DNA of 64,000 bases from Diadophis punctatus similis. Taxonomy: Eukaryota; Chordata; Lepidosauria; Squamata; Dipsadidae. Under the pieces are notes generated by a model. The model was not told where the DNA came from. It saw only the letters and a list, made by a program, of their open reading frames with translations, and did no database searches. Below are positions 8,813 to 18,930 of this stretch, one piece after another; within the stretch, counting starts at the first letter, position 1; each line of letters starts with the position of its first letter. The DNA is taken from assembly GCA_023053685.1 (NCBI GenBank), contig JALIGW010000010.1, positions 8,098,596-8,162,595 of the forward strand, given 5' to 3'. Made by a program: the position numbers and the translations under genes.

Positions 8813-9738
8813 CCGTATTTTTCGGAGTATAAGATGCACCGGAGTATAAGACGCACCTTAGTTTTTTGGGAGGAAAATAGGGGAAAACAATCTGCCTACT
8901 AGGTATTCATCTGGCTAGCGTCCTTAGTCTGGTCAGCTTCAGCACATTATTTTATCCCCTGGTTAGGACTTAAAAAAACCTTCTTCTGAGAGAGTAACAA
9001 TGAAAGAGCATGCAAGCCAGTAAGAGCTGGGAAGATCGTTAGCACCTGGTTAGGGCTAAAAAAAAAACTTATTCGGAGCAGCTTCAGCACATTATTTTAT
9101 CTCCTGGTTAGGACTTAAAAAAACCTTCTGAGAGAATAACAATGAAAGAGCCTGCAAGCCAGTAAGAGCTGGGAAGATCGTTAGCACCTGGTTAGGGCTA
9201 GAAAAAAACTTCTTTGGAGCAAGTACAGCAATGGAAAAAAACCCTGCAAAGACTTAGGGCTGGAAAAACATTCTTCTGAGAGAGTAACAATGAAAGAGCC
9301 TGCAAGCCGGTAAGAGCTGGGAAGATCGTTAGCACCTGGTTAGGACTAGAAAACAACTTCTTTGGAGCAAGTAGAGCAATCAAAAAAAAAACCTGCAAAG
9401 ACTTAAGGCTGGAAAAACCTTCTTCTGAGAGAGTAACAATGAAAGAGCCTGCAAGCCGGTAAGAGCTGGGAAGATCGTTAGCACCTGGTTAGGACTAGAA
9501 AACAACTTCTTTGGAGCAAGTAGAGCAATGAAAAAAAAACCTGCAAAGACTTAGGGCTGGAAAAACATTCTTTGGAGAGAGTAACAATGAAAAAGCCTGC
9601 AAGGTAAGAGCTGGGAAGATCTGTTAGCACCTAGTTAGGGCTGGAAAAAAAAAGCTACATTCAAAGTATAAGACGCACCCAAATTTTCAGCCACTTTTAG
9701 GGAGGAAAAAGGTGCGTCTTATACTCCAAAAAATACGG
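8813..9738 (+). mobile_element. Non-autonomous TIR DNA transposon, copy 1 (TA target site)
   Basis: Terminal inverted repeats of about 28 bp: left CCGTATTTTTCGGAGTATAA continuing GATGCACC, right its reverse complement with a few differences. A TA dinucleotide flanks both ends (8811-8812 and 9739-9740). Removing the element and one TA leaves the L1 reading frame continuous across the site, which fixes the boundaries. The terminal module GGAGTATAAG is repeated at the left end. No transposase frame is visible. The TA duplication fits Tc1/mariner-like or another TA-targeting superfamily; I cannot choose between them. Confidence 0.85.
8988..9640 (+). repeat. Internal minisatellite of the DNA transposon, about 148-bp units
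   Basis: The motif AGTAACAATGAAAGAG recurs with unit starts near 8988, 9130, 9278, 9427 and 9575 (spacings 142, 148, 149, 148). Each unit carries CTGCAAGCC, AAGAGCTGGGAAGATCGTTA, GCACCTGGTTAGG and an A-run. About four to five units are present. They lie wholly inside the transposon. Confidence 0.8.
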
Positions 9739-9740
9739 TA

Positions 9741-11955
9741 AATGTGTTTAAAGCGATATATACTAAACAAGAGGCAAGTGTTATAATAAATGGGGAAGTA
9801 ACGCAAAGCTTTAAGATACAGAAGGGAAAGAGACAAGGATGCCCACTTTCGTCACTATTGTTTATACTAATGCTAGAGGTATTGACAAGAATAATACAGA
9901 AGGATAGACAAATTAGAGGACTGGAAATTAAGAAAGAAATTTACAAACTGCAAGCTTTTGCTGATGATCTCATATTTATAATAGAAGAGCTACTATAATG
10001 GCCAACGTCTTATGGAAGTACTGGGAGAATATGGGGAAGTAGCAGGATTGAGAATAAATAGGGAAAAAACTAAAATGATAGTCAAAAACATGTCTATAAC
10101 ACAGAAAAAAGAATTGATGGAGAGAATAAGCCTTCAAATAACAAAAAAAGTGAAATACTTGGGAATATTATTAACGGCGAGGTGCATAACAATCAAAGAA
10201 GATAACTATAACAAATTAAATGATCAACTAAAGATAGATTTGGAAAGATGGGGAAAGTTGCAACTGTCCTTCATGGGAAGAATTTTGCAACTGTAAAAAT
10301 GAACATTCTGCCAAAAATTCTTTTTTTATTCCAGAACATACCGATAAAATTGGACCAAGAATATTTTAGAAATTTGAACAAAATGATAGCTAAATTTATT
10401 TGGCAAGGGAAAAGACCTAGAATCAAATTAAAATTATTGCAAGAAGCTAAAGAAAGAAAAGGATTCAGCCTACCAGATTGGGAAAGATATTATCAAGCTA
10501 GTGCGCTGACATGGGCGAGAGAATGGATAAATTTAAAAAATAAGAGAGTATTAACGTTGGAAGGACATGATATGCAAGTGGGGTGGCACACATTTCTGTG
10601 GGACGGCAAACATAAAGCTCACCAGTACTTCCAAATCCATAACGTTTGGCGAGCTATTTTTGCAGTATGGATAAAAGTAAAACAACAGGTTTAAGGGAAA
10701 TTCCAGCTTGATTTTCCTTATTAGAGCTATTGGTGCATCCAAAGTTCATGAATTTGGGAAAAGTAACCACGTATAAAGATATTTTAAATGAAGAAGGGGA
10801 TATAAAATCTAAGAAAGAGCTACAAGAGGAAGGGATAGAATTGCAATGGTGGGCATATCTGCAGATTAAATTACAATATTTAAAAGATAAAAAAGAATGG
10901 GGTATTAAGAAGGAACCAATGTCATGTTATTGTATAGTTTTATATATGTTTGATTTGTATATATCTACATTTTTTGTATTATATGTTGTTTCTTATTCTT
11001 TAAAAAGACTATGAAAATTATTATTTTTTTAAAAAAAGAAGAAACCAATGGCAATAGATAAAATCTTGCTAGGAACAGATGAAAAGATGATTTAAAAACC
11101 TATCAATATCTATTGGAATACAAAATGGCAGAAGAACAAGTTAAAGAAACTATGGTTATTTCAAAATTTTGACTATAATATTAATTTGGACAAGTGACAA
11201 GAATTATGGGAGAGGAACAGGAAACTAACTTTGGCTACGGTGTATAAAGAAAACTTATATAAAATGTCTTACAGGTGGCACCTTCCGCCAACAAGACTAG
11301 CAAAAATGGACTGGAAACTTTAATCGCAATGTTGGAAATGCAAAATAGCAAAAAGTTCTTTCTATCATATAGGGTGGTTGTGTATAAAAGCAAGGAAATT
11401 TTGGCACCAGGTTAAAACATGGCTAGAACAGATATTAAATAAAATATAGACATGAAACCAGAACTGTTTCTACTAGAAATCACCAATGAGAAATATGACA
11501 AAGGACAGATATACCTAATGCTGCATATAATAACTGCAGCAAGACTGATCTATGCACAATACTGGAAAAATGAAGAAACCCCTCCGGAAGAAGAAATTAA
11601 AAAAAAAATCTTGACATGTGCAGAAATGGACAGACTAACATTAGAACTCAAAGACAGGGGTGAGACAGAATACTTTGAAATATGGGACAAACTATCAATG
11701 GATAGAAAGGAGAAAAAAGTCGGAGAAGTAAAGACTTAAGGTTTGGAGAATGGAAATCGGGCAAGGTTTAGATATATAAATAAATAAGGATAAGAGATAT
11801 ATATGTAAGGCCAAAATAGCAATGTATGATGAGCAATAACTGTATTTGTTGTTATGTAAATATTATGTAAAGAAATGACCAAAACATCAATGGTCAAACT
11901 GTGTCCAATGTTTTTAATGTTTGTTTAAATAAAAGAAATTTTTAATTAAAAAAAA
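9741..11955 (+). pseudogene. L1-type LINE ORF2 (third piece) and 3' end
   Basis: Continuation of the same L1: VFKAIYTKQEASVIINGEV, motif B KGKRQGCPLSSLLFILML, then motif C FADDLIFIIE in the frame 9744-9998. Further frames follow at 10012-10296 (LRINREKTKMIV), 10248-10694 (MGRILQL, then FIWQGKRPRIK and FSLPDWERYYQA) and 10730-11739 in pieces, all typical of an L1 ORF2 thumb and C-terminal region. Frameshifts and stops separate them. After a stop near 11739, a short A-rich 3' UTR with an AATAAA signal near 11927 ends in an A-run at about 11955. Non-functional. Confidence 0.85.
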
Positions 11956-11956
11956 A

Positions 11957-12207
11957 GAAAGCCAGCTGTGGGCCAATCACCAGGAGGCTGTGAGTTCTAG
12001 TCCTGCTTTAGGCATGAAAGCCAGCTGGATGACTTTGAACCAATCACCAGGAGACCATGAGTTCTGGTCCCACCTTAGGCATGAAAGCCAGCTGTGGGCC
12101 AATCACCAGGAGACTGTGAGTTCTAGTCCCGTCTTAGGCATGAAAGCCAGGTGGATGGCTTTGGGCCAATCAACAAGAGATGGTGAGTTCTAGTCCCATT
12201 TTAGGCA
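11957..12207 (+). repeat. Short minisatellite derived from a SINE body, about 60-bp units
   Basis: Units start with GAAAGCCAGSTG at about 11957, 12015, 12083, 12142 and 12208 and contain GGGCCAATCACCAGGAG and GAGTTCTAGTCCC, with alternating unit lengths of about 58 and 66 bp. The last unit runs into an intact-looking SINE 3' half, so the array appears to be a tandem amplification of the internal part of that SINE. Confidence 0.75.
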
Positions 12208-12372
12208 TGAAAGCCAACCGGGTGACTTTGGGCCAGTCCCTCTCTCTCAGCCAAACTCACCTCACAGGGTTGTTGTTGTTGGAAAAATAGGAAGAAGAAG
12301 GAAAATTAGACCTGTTCACCACCTTGAACTATTTCTAAAAATTGTAAAAAGGTGGGATAATTTTTTTTAAGG
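12208..12372 (+). mobile_element. tRNA-derived SINE 3' half (squamate type)
   Basis: The sequence GGTGACTTTGGGCCAGTC, CTCTCTCAGCCAAACTCACC, TCACAGGGTTGTTGTTG and a tail CACCTTGAACTATTTCTAAA with AAGGTGGGATAA follows the pattern of widespread squamate SINEs. No tRNA-like promoter half remains here; it may be represented in the minisatellite units upstream. The family name is from memory and unverified. Confidence 0.6.
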
Positions 12373-13182
12373 CAGAAGGAGGAATGTCTCCCATGAGCTA
12401 GAGAAACAAATTGGTTTCAGATCCCATTTGATGTTTCTTAATTCAACTGGAACAAGAATACAGATGTGTAGCTCTGCCTTGTAGGCTGTGTTTCTTGAAA
12501 TATGAACATTGCCTCTAAGGAAAGCTTCCCTTGCTTGGGATCAGGAGGGAAGGAAGCCCTCTGAGCAAGGATCTGTGATATTTCTGTGCATTGTCTCATA
12601 AGAATTCAGATTCAATATTTTACTTTACTGTGTAAAGCATCACATATGCTCAATGGTGCTATAGCAATTGCTATTTATTAACAGACGAGAGGCTGGTGTC
12701 ATTATAATCACAATTCTGTCACATATTTTGTTCCCAGCCCTGGAAAAATCCTATCAGTGCCTTGATAGAGCTTTTGTTTTTAAAATTTGGGGTAGGCTTC
12801 CCCCCACCTCCTACATGTCTCACTTTTCCCCCCTTCTCTTGTGTGTGGCTTGCAAATCTCTCTTGGCATTGATGGTTTTGCACTTCTGATGTTTAGGTCA
12901 TTTCTTGCATATCTGAACTTCGTCACTGTCAAAGCTGTCTGGCAGGGGGAGAAAAAAAGAATGCAAAGTACATTTTTACAATGTATTTAAAGTGCATAAT
13001 TTTAATTACATTTCAATAAAGTTTCAATTTCATGGGACGGTAGATCACACCCTCTTGAATGCAGCCACTGCAGAAGGAGAGTTGGGTTATTCTAAAATCA
13101 GGAATCTGGTACAAGCTTTAACAAGTGTAAAAGGAACCAAGTTTTGTGAGCTCCCTCTCATTTCATCTATGCATCTGATGAA
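12373..13182. other. Interval with no recognisable gene or repeat
   Basis: AT-rich, single-copy looking. Only short frames (12668-12889, 12992-13186) with no recognisable domain are present. An AATAAA lies at about 13015. I see no feature that I can support. Confidence 0.5.
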
Positions 13183-13730
13183 ATGAAGTGAATTGAGAAT
13201 GTCCAGAGATATTTCACGGGAAGAGTCCTCCACTCCTCTGTTCGCAACAGAATACCTTATGCCACCAGACTTGAAATTTTGGGCTTAGACAATTTAGAAC
13301 TGCGCCGCCTTTGATCTGACCTAAGTGTAGCACATAAAATTATCTGCTTACAATGTCCTACCTGTCAATGACTACTTCAGCTTCAACCACAACAATACAC
13401 AAGTACACAATAGATACAAACTCAACGTAAACCGCTCCAAACTTAATTGCAAAAAAACACGACTTCAGCAACAGAGTGGTCAATGCCTGGAATACGTTAC
13501 CTGACTCTGTAGTTTCTTCCCCAAAACCCCAAAACTTTAACCTTAAACTGTCTACCATTGACCTCACCCCATTCCTAAGGGGCGTGCATAAGCGCACCAA
13601 TGTGCCTACCGTCCCTGTCCTAATGTCCCCATGTATTCATAATCATCTCATGTACTCATAACCATGTTTATACATTTTAGGCATTCACAATCATATTTAT
13701 ACTTTTTCTGTAATCATATACACACTTGAC

Positions 13731-13735
<5 letters not shown>
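13183..13735 (+). pseudogene. CR1-L3-type LINE: ORF2 C-terminus and 3' UTR
   Basis: Plus-strand remnant of a CR1/L3-like ORF2 end. Pieces such as VQRYFTGRV, YATRLEILGLDNLELRRL and the frame 13476-13661 (VNAWNTLPDSVVSSPK) match the usual VQRxFTxR, RLxxLGLxxLExRR and WNxLPxxVV pattern of this clade. The frame is broken by stops and at least one frameshift. The 3' UTR ends in CTTGACTAAATAAATAAA, leading into a long AT microsatellite. Confidence 0.75.
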
Positions 13736-13777
<42 letters not shown>

Positions 13778-13779
13778 AT

Positions 13780-13814
<35 letters not shown>

Positions 13815-13859
13815 TATTTAATTAATATTTAAATATTAATTAAATATTAATAAATTAAT

Positions 13860-13925
<66 letters not shown>

Positions 13926-14005
13926 TATTTAATTAATATTTAAATATTAATTAAATATTAATAAATTAATTAAAAAATTAAAAAATTAAAAAATTAAAAA
14001 AAATA
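13731..14005. repeat. AT-only repeat: duplicated (AAAT)n/(ATTT)n inverted blocks
   Basis: An (AAAT)n run switches directly to (TTTA)n, then to the AT-only segment ATATTTAATTAATATTTAAA. The whole arrangement occurs twice, with that segment at 13814 and 13925 (period about 111 bp). It ends in (TTAAAAAA)n to about 14005. Each half is a near-perfect inverted repeat able to form a long hairpin. It grows out of the LINE tail at 13735. Confidence 0.9.
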
Positions 14006-14127
14006 AGTGCGTCTCTCTTCCAAAGTGGATGACTTTTAATAAAATTTGTTGCAAAACCAGCCACCCTGATGTTTGGCCATTAGATGGCAGCATAGCCCAG
14101 CTTGGTTTAGTGTTCACCTTGTTAAGT

Positions 14128-14215
14128 TATTAACAGAATAAGACAACCACAGAGTTGGAAGGAACCTTTGGAGGCCTTCTAGTCCAACCCCCTGCTCAAG
14201 CAGGGGAGACCCTGC
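14128..14215 (-). mobile_element. CR1 LINE 3' end fragment
   Basis: ACAGAGTTGGAAGGAACC, GGAGGCCTTCTAGTCCAACC and CCCTGCTCAAGCAGGG are the reverse complement of the CR1 3' UTR found in plus orientation at 14920-14983 and 20040-20090. Only the 3' end remains. Confidence 0.75.
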
Positions 14216-14490
14216 TTGATTTGCTCTTCCTGTCTGATGACAACCGAAAAGTTTTAAAATAAGACAGGAAATTTAGAGTACAACCTGCAAAACTGCTTGA
14301 ACAATTCTAGCTGAGCTAGGAAGGACAGTTGCTTTTCAGTGGGGTTGGGTCAAATTAAATGTGTTCTTTTTAAAAAGCATCTAAGCAGACCTTGTCTGAT
14401 CTCAGAGGGTGTTAAATCTTGAGTAAAAGGTTGTCAGGGATTCCCATAAAGACATCAGCTACTAACTGTGATGGTGAAAATGTTACAAAT
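14216..14490. other. Interval with no clear gene
   Basis: No frame with recognisable content. A short 5S-rRNA-like piece, CCTTGTCTGATCTCAGAGG, lies at about 14390-14410. It may be the separated 5' part of the 5S-derived fragment at 14996. Confidence 0.35.
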
Positions 14491-14603
14491 GTTGTGGTGT
14501 CGCCGCCCTGAGTCCTACGGGAGTGGGGCGGCATATAAAAACGACTAAATAAATAAAAAAATAAAAAATAAATAAATAAATAAATAAATAAAAAAATAAA
14601 AAA

Positions 14604-14671
<68 letters not shown>

Positions 14672-14682
14672 AAATAAAAAAA
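14491..14682 (+). mobile_element. L2 LINE 3' end with long (AAAT)n microsatellite
   Basis: CGCCGCCCTGAGTCCTACGG and GGGCGGCATATAAAAACG at 14501-14540 repeat the 3' UTR of the L2 copies at 3440 and 5800. They are followed by about 140 bp of (AAAT)n with interruptions. The long antisense frames over this region are only translation of the microsatellite. Confidence 0.8.
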
Positions 14683-14816
14683 TGAAAAGTCTGCCCTTTT
14701 GTTCTTGTGCTTCGATCTTGGATGCGAATATCTGAGTCACAAAGTTTGTGTTGTGGTTGCATGTTTTTGTCCCTTGACCTTCCTAATTGATGCCGATGGC
14801 TAGACTGAAATGCACA

Positions 14817-14983
14817 ATTCATCAGCAGAATGATTTGCCTCCAGAAGTCATGGGTGCTTCATCACTGGAGGTTTTTAAGAAGAGATTAGACAGCCATTTG
14901 TTCAGAATGCTATAGGGTCTCCTGTTGAGCAGGGGGTTAGACTAGAAGACCTCGAAGGTCCCAACTCTGTTAATCTATTCTGT
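14817..14983 (+). pseudogene. CR1 LINE ORF2 end and 3' UTR
   Basis: Translation gives NDLPPEVMGASSLEVFKKRL followed by DSHLF, the usual C-terminus of CR1 ORF2, then the CR1 3' UTR with GGTCTCCTGTTGAGCAGGGG and CTAGAAGACCTCGAAGGTCC. Strongly 5' truncated. Confidence 0.75.
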
Positions 14984-14995
14984 TGATGTTGATGT

Positions 14996-15078
14996 TGGCC
15001 TTGGAAAAAGCTAAGCAAGGTCAGATCTACTTGGAGGTAACAGTTGGAGATCCCAGGCTGTAGGTTGAATTGGAAAGT
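14996..15078 (+). mobile_element. 5S-rRNA-derived repeat fragment (possible SINE head)
   Basis: CTTGGAAAAAGCTAAGCAAG, then GTCAGATCTACTTGGAGG, GGAGATC and GGCTGTAGGTT follow the 3' two-thirds of vertebrate 5S rRNA (AGCTAAGCAGGGTC, TACTTGGATGGGAGACC, GCTGTAGGCTT) with many changes. 5S-derived SINEs are known in lizards. It is too diverged to be a working 5S gene. Confidence 0.5.
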
Positions 15079-15093
15079 AAAAAGTAAACATGC

Positions 15094-15348
15094 CAGTAGT
15101 GAATTCCATTTTTTTTTACTACCGGTTCTGTGGGCGTGGCTTGATGGGCATGGTGTGGCTTGGGGAAGGATACTGCAAAATTTCTATTCCCTCCCCTCCC
15201 CACTCCTGAGGGAAGGATATTGCAAAATCTCCATTCCCATCGCACTCTGGGGCCAGCCAGAGGTGGTATTTGCCGGTTCTCCGAACTACTCAAAATTTCC
15301 ACTACCGGTTCTCCAGAGCCTGTCAGAACCTGCTGGATTTCACCCCTG
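15094..15348. mobile_element. hAT-type MITE with perfect 8-bp target-site duplication
   Basis: Inverted ends CAGTAGTGAATTCCA and TGGATTTCACCCCTG (reverse complement CAGGGGTGAAATCCA) are flanked by AAACATGC at 15086-15093 and again at 15349-15356. An 8-bp duplication and CAG-type ends are the signature of hAT transposons. The 255-bp body contains repeated ACTACCGGTTCT motifs and no transposase. Confidence 0.9.
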
Positions 15349-15356
15349 AAACATGC

Positions 15357-17676
15357 CCAAGGAAAAGGCAAGAGTAGACCTAGCCTACCCTAAGTAAATT
15401 ATGCAAGCCTCTCTACTTATTTATTAAATTTATTTATAAAGTCAGCACAAGTTGAACGTAGGTCAAAGAATGCTTTATCTTTACAGTAAGACACCTTTGG
15501 TTGACAGATGAAATATTACAGGAAGGGCTTGAAGAAGAAAAGCAAATTACAGGCTAAAATCCCACTACTCAGAGTAAATTAGTGGAAAATGTTACTATGT
15601 AAGCCATCAATTCCTGCATGCCTGATCCTTACCTCTGATTTGCCACCTGTTGAAGAAACATCTTAGAACAAGGCAGTTGAACACAACTTCAATTATTATT
15701 TTTGCCCATGATAACTATGTGAAGATGTCCATGAAGCTGCCTGTAGTCGAGGTCAGACTGAAGGCTTAAAGACCTATTCAGGGCCATAGGGAACTAAATA
15801 TGTTTGGTTCTATTAGTACATGAATATGAGACCAACAGACCAAACTAGGACTGCAGAATAGGTGGGCTAGGATTAGGAAAAAAAAATCCCAGAAAACCTG
15901 TCACAATCCATTTCAGTATCATCAAGTAAAATGAACAGTTATGTCCATGTAAACTCTCAGTTTGGGAATATCATGGTCTTTGATTAGTTTTTAGTCATCC
16001 ACCAGGGTGAATATTTCTGGTAATCCTAAAAATCTGTAATCCGGTAATCCTAAAGACAACAATGCTGAAATAATAAAACTGAAGGAAATATTAATAGCCC
16101 TCAATAGAAATAAGGGAAAAATCCAGAAGCCAATGCCAAGCCACTTCCGTATTGTTGTGATGCAAACATCAAGGACATGACCATCATCAAACTGTTGTTG
16201 GGTGCCTGGACAATAGAAATCCTTTCTGAGCAGTAGTCCACCCAAATGTGATCAGATAATTTCCTCTTCTTTTTTGTAATGGCTTCCAACCACAATATGA
16301 TCACACTTTATGTGATAGGAAGACAGAGTGAAGATCTGAAACCACCAAAGTTCATTGCAACCTCTTCTCTTTCTTGTGGGTTTTTTCCCCCAATTGCAAA
16401 AGTTTCATATTTACATTGAATTTTTTGGGGGGAGACTTGGTTTCTCCTGCATTAAATCTACATATCCAACTCTATTTAATCTATATGCACAAACACAAAC
16501 ACAATATTTATAGGTTCTGTTAGGAAGGATTTAATTCCCCTCAGCCATTCCCTATCAAGACAGCATGTGAAGATAGACACAAACCAAAAAAGGGCATTTG
16601 AGAATTTGGTGAGCATCCCAAATGCTGCTTGCAGAACACTCTTTGCTAATAATATCTTTAGTGTGCGAGATGTTGGTTGATAAAACTAAGGGAGGCAACC
16701 ATCTTAACCTCCTTAAGAAAGGGTGGGATGCAAATCTAGCAAATAAATATTGTGTCCTCTTTTCTAAAAGAGAGAGAGAGAATTAACAAATCCTGGAAGA
16801 TGAAAAAAATAGTGTTAATTTTCAGCTACAAATGAAGTCAACTAATCTGACCTGCAGACCGTGAGTTTCAAATTCAGATATTAAGTAATCTGGCAGATCT
16901 CTGTTGCTGTTGTCTTTTCTCTGCCCTGTGTGCTGTCGGATCCACCATGGAAGGCAGCTCCTCCTCCTCTTCACCGATATGCAAACTGACCCCAGCCAAA
17001 GCCCCCCCGGTAAATCTCTTTCGGCTGGCTTTTCAGAGTCATTAATTAATCCAGTTCCTGACATGCCAGGAATTAGGTCATCCTACCTCAAGCCGGCCTC
17101 TGAGGAAGAGTCAGAGGAGTCATCCAAGGGAGACATCACACAGATTTGGAGATTGCTTCCTCTTCCTGGTCTTGATTCCTAAGCATCCCAAAGCATCTAA
17201 AATCACCCAGCACTGTGTAAAGAGGCAGGTTAGACAGTTCCACCCAAAGAGATATGTGACAAAGACCTCATCCTCAAGAACAATACCACAGCAGGAAGGA
17301 GAAGCATCAGGATGGTCATGATTAGCATTGCAGCAAGGATCACCAAGAATTGTCCAAGTATCTAGGATGGTTTTCACCATGGCTTCCTTTCTCTTTGGAT
17401 TCCAGAATCTGTAAGAAGGGGGAAAGCTTCACAAAAAGTCCAATGACATCATCAGTCATACCTGACTGGGGAATTGTCAGAATGTTTTCTTCTTGGTTGA
17501 ATCACCAAGGGTGCCTTCTCCACAGAGATTATTTTCAAACATGCTGGACTGCAAATCCCATAACTTTCATGGCCAGGAAATTAGACTCGAATCTGAGTCC
17601 TATGAAGAGAAATTGGTGGGACTGAGATTAGCCTCAACAAGCTAACTGGGGATATGATCACACATTCCAAAGCCAG
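15357..17676. other. Long interval without recognisable genes
   Basis: AT-rich sequence with scattered short frames. A possible SINE tail lies near 16700-16750 (GGGTGGGATGCAAATCTAGC) and a short GA run near 16771. The frame 16904-17182 contains an acidic SEEESEESSKGD patch but no domain I recognise. Nothing here can be supported as a gene. Confidence 0.45.
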
Positions 17677-18030
17677 GTAATCCTTGATTTACCACCCCAA
17701 CTGAGTCCATTTCTGTTCCTAAGTTGTTAAGTGAGTTTTACTCCATTTTACAAACTTTCCTGTCACAACACCACAGTTGTTAAATAAGTAACACAACTGT
17801 TAAGTGAACCTGGCTTTCCCATTGACATTGCTTATCAGAAGGTTACAAAAAGTGATCACATGCCACAACTCCAGGATGTTGCCATCATCATCAATACAAG
17901 CCAGTGGCCAAATGTTCAATTTTGATCACGTGACCATGAGAACACGGTCATAAGTCAGTTTTTCCCATGCCATTGTAACTTCAAACAGCCGCTGAATAAA
18001 TAGTAGAAAGTTGAAGACTGTCTGTAACTG
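17677..18030. mobile_element. Old MITE-like squamate repeat with degraded inverted ends
   Basis: Starts near CAGGTAATCCTTGATTTACC and ends near GTTGAAGACTGTCTG, whose reverse complement resembles the start. In between are GTTAAGTGAACCTGGCTTTC, CAGAAGGTTACAAAAAGTGA and TTTTGATCACGTGACCATG. The core reappears at 18281-18425. No clear target duplication; class uncertain. Confidence 0.5.
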
Positions 18031-18280
18031 GAAAGAAGTTATTTAGACCTGTCCTCCATAATTCCAGGAATGCAAGATACAGATGCCTGGGGTGGCTACA
18101 GGAAGGCAGATTCTAACATTGTTGGGATGATGGGTGTGAAGCTTCCAGAGATCTGCTGATCTCCCCTTGAAGGATTCTAATCCAGTTCTTGACCCAAGGT
18201 CATTTATTGTTTAAAGTTTTAAGGCCAGACAAGGAATAATGGATGGAAACTGATCAAAGAGATTCAACCTAGAAATAAGT
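18031..18280. other. Interval with no recognisable feature
   Basis: No coding content or repeat that I can identify between the two copies of the MITE-like repeat. Confidence 0.4.
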
Positions 18281-18425
18281 TAGTAACATGGTTATTAAGT
18301 GAACCTGGCTTCCCCATTGATTTTACATGTCAGAAGGTTCACAAAAGGTGATCACATGACCCTGGGGCACAGCAATCGTCATAAATATGAGTCAGTTGCC
18401 AATTTGATCACATGACCATGGGGAT
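18281..18425. repeat. Partial second copy of the repeat at 17677-18030
   Basis: GTTATTAAGTGAACCTGGCT, CAGAAGGTTCACAAAAGGTG and TTTGATCACATGACCATGGG align in order with 17790-17940. Ends are missing. Confidence 0.65.
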
Positions 18426-18778
18426 ACACCCACCAACTTACATTCTATATTATTTCAATATTTCAACAAAATTGACCTGATGAACACAAAGGGAGACCGT
18501 TCAAAATGTTCTCTGTGCTATTCAAAAAGGGCAGAGTCTGTGTAACTTCTGGTGGTTTACCTGCTATGAGGAAAGAGAGGTTTCTCTTCACTTTAAGTGC
18601 CAAAAGAAAAAGAAGTATAAGACACAAAAAATCTTGATCAACTGGTTCTCTAAAAAAAAGGCAAGAATGCTCAATCAACCTGTCATTTCAACCATTTCTT
18701 AAGCTTTAAAGAGAATTAGTGGGAGAAGAAAAGAAAGGGGGGGGGCATTTTTGATGAATGGATGTTTTGGGGTGTGAG
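18426..18778. other. Interval with no recognisable gene
   Basis: Includes a G-run at about 18737-18745. No domain found in the short frames. Confidence 0.4.
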
Positions 18779-18789
18779 GATAGATAGAT

Positions 18790-18855
<66 letters not shown>

Positions 18856-18930
18856 GAGATAGAGAGATAGATAGAGAGATAGAGAGATAGAGAGATAGAG
18901 AGATAGAGAGATAGATGATATATATATAAT
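18779..18930 (+). repeat. GATA microsatellite with GAGA interruptions
   Basis: About 17 GATA units from 18793 to 18855, then alternating GATA and GAGA to 18915 and a short (TA)n. GATA arrays (Bkm-type) are abundant in snakes and can be enriched on the W chromosome. A single array of this size does not show sex linkage. Confidence 0.9.

Noticed and set aside
14412..14822. Membrane-protein-like frame rich in FIYLF
   Set aside because: It is the translation of an (AAAT)n microsatellite.
14996..15078. Functional 5S rRNA gene
   Set aside because: Only part of the 5S sequence is present and it has many substitutions in the internal promoter and stems.
16822..17182. Possible host exon with an acidic SEEESEESS patch
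   Set aside because: No domain, splice context or homology that I can recognise; similar acidic patches occur in retroelement tails.
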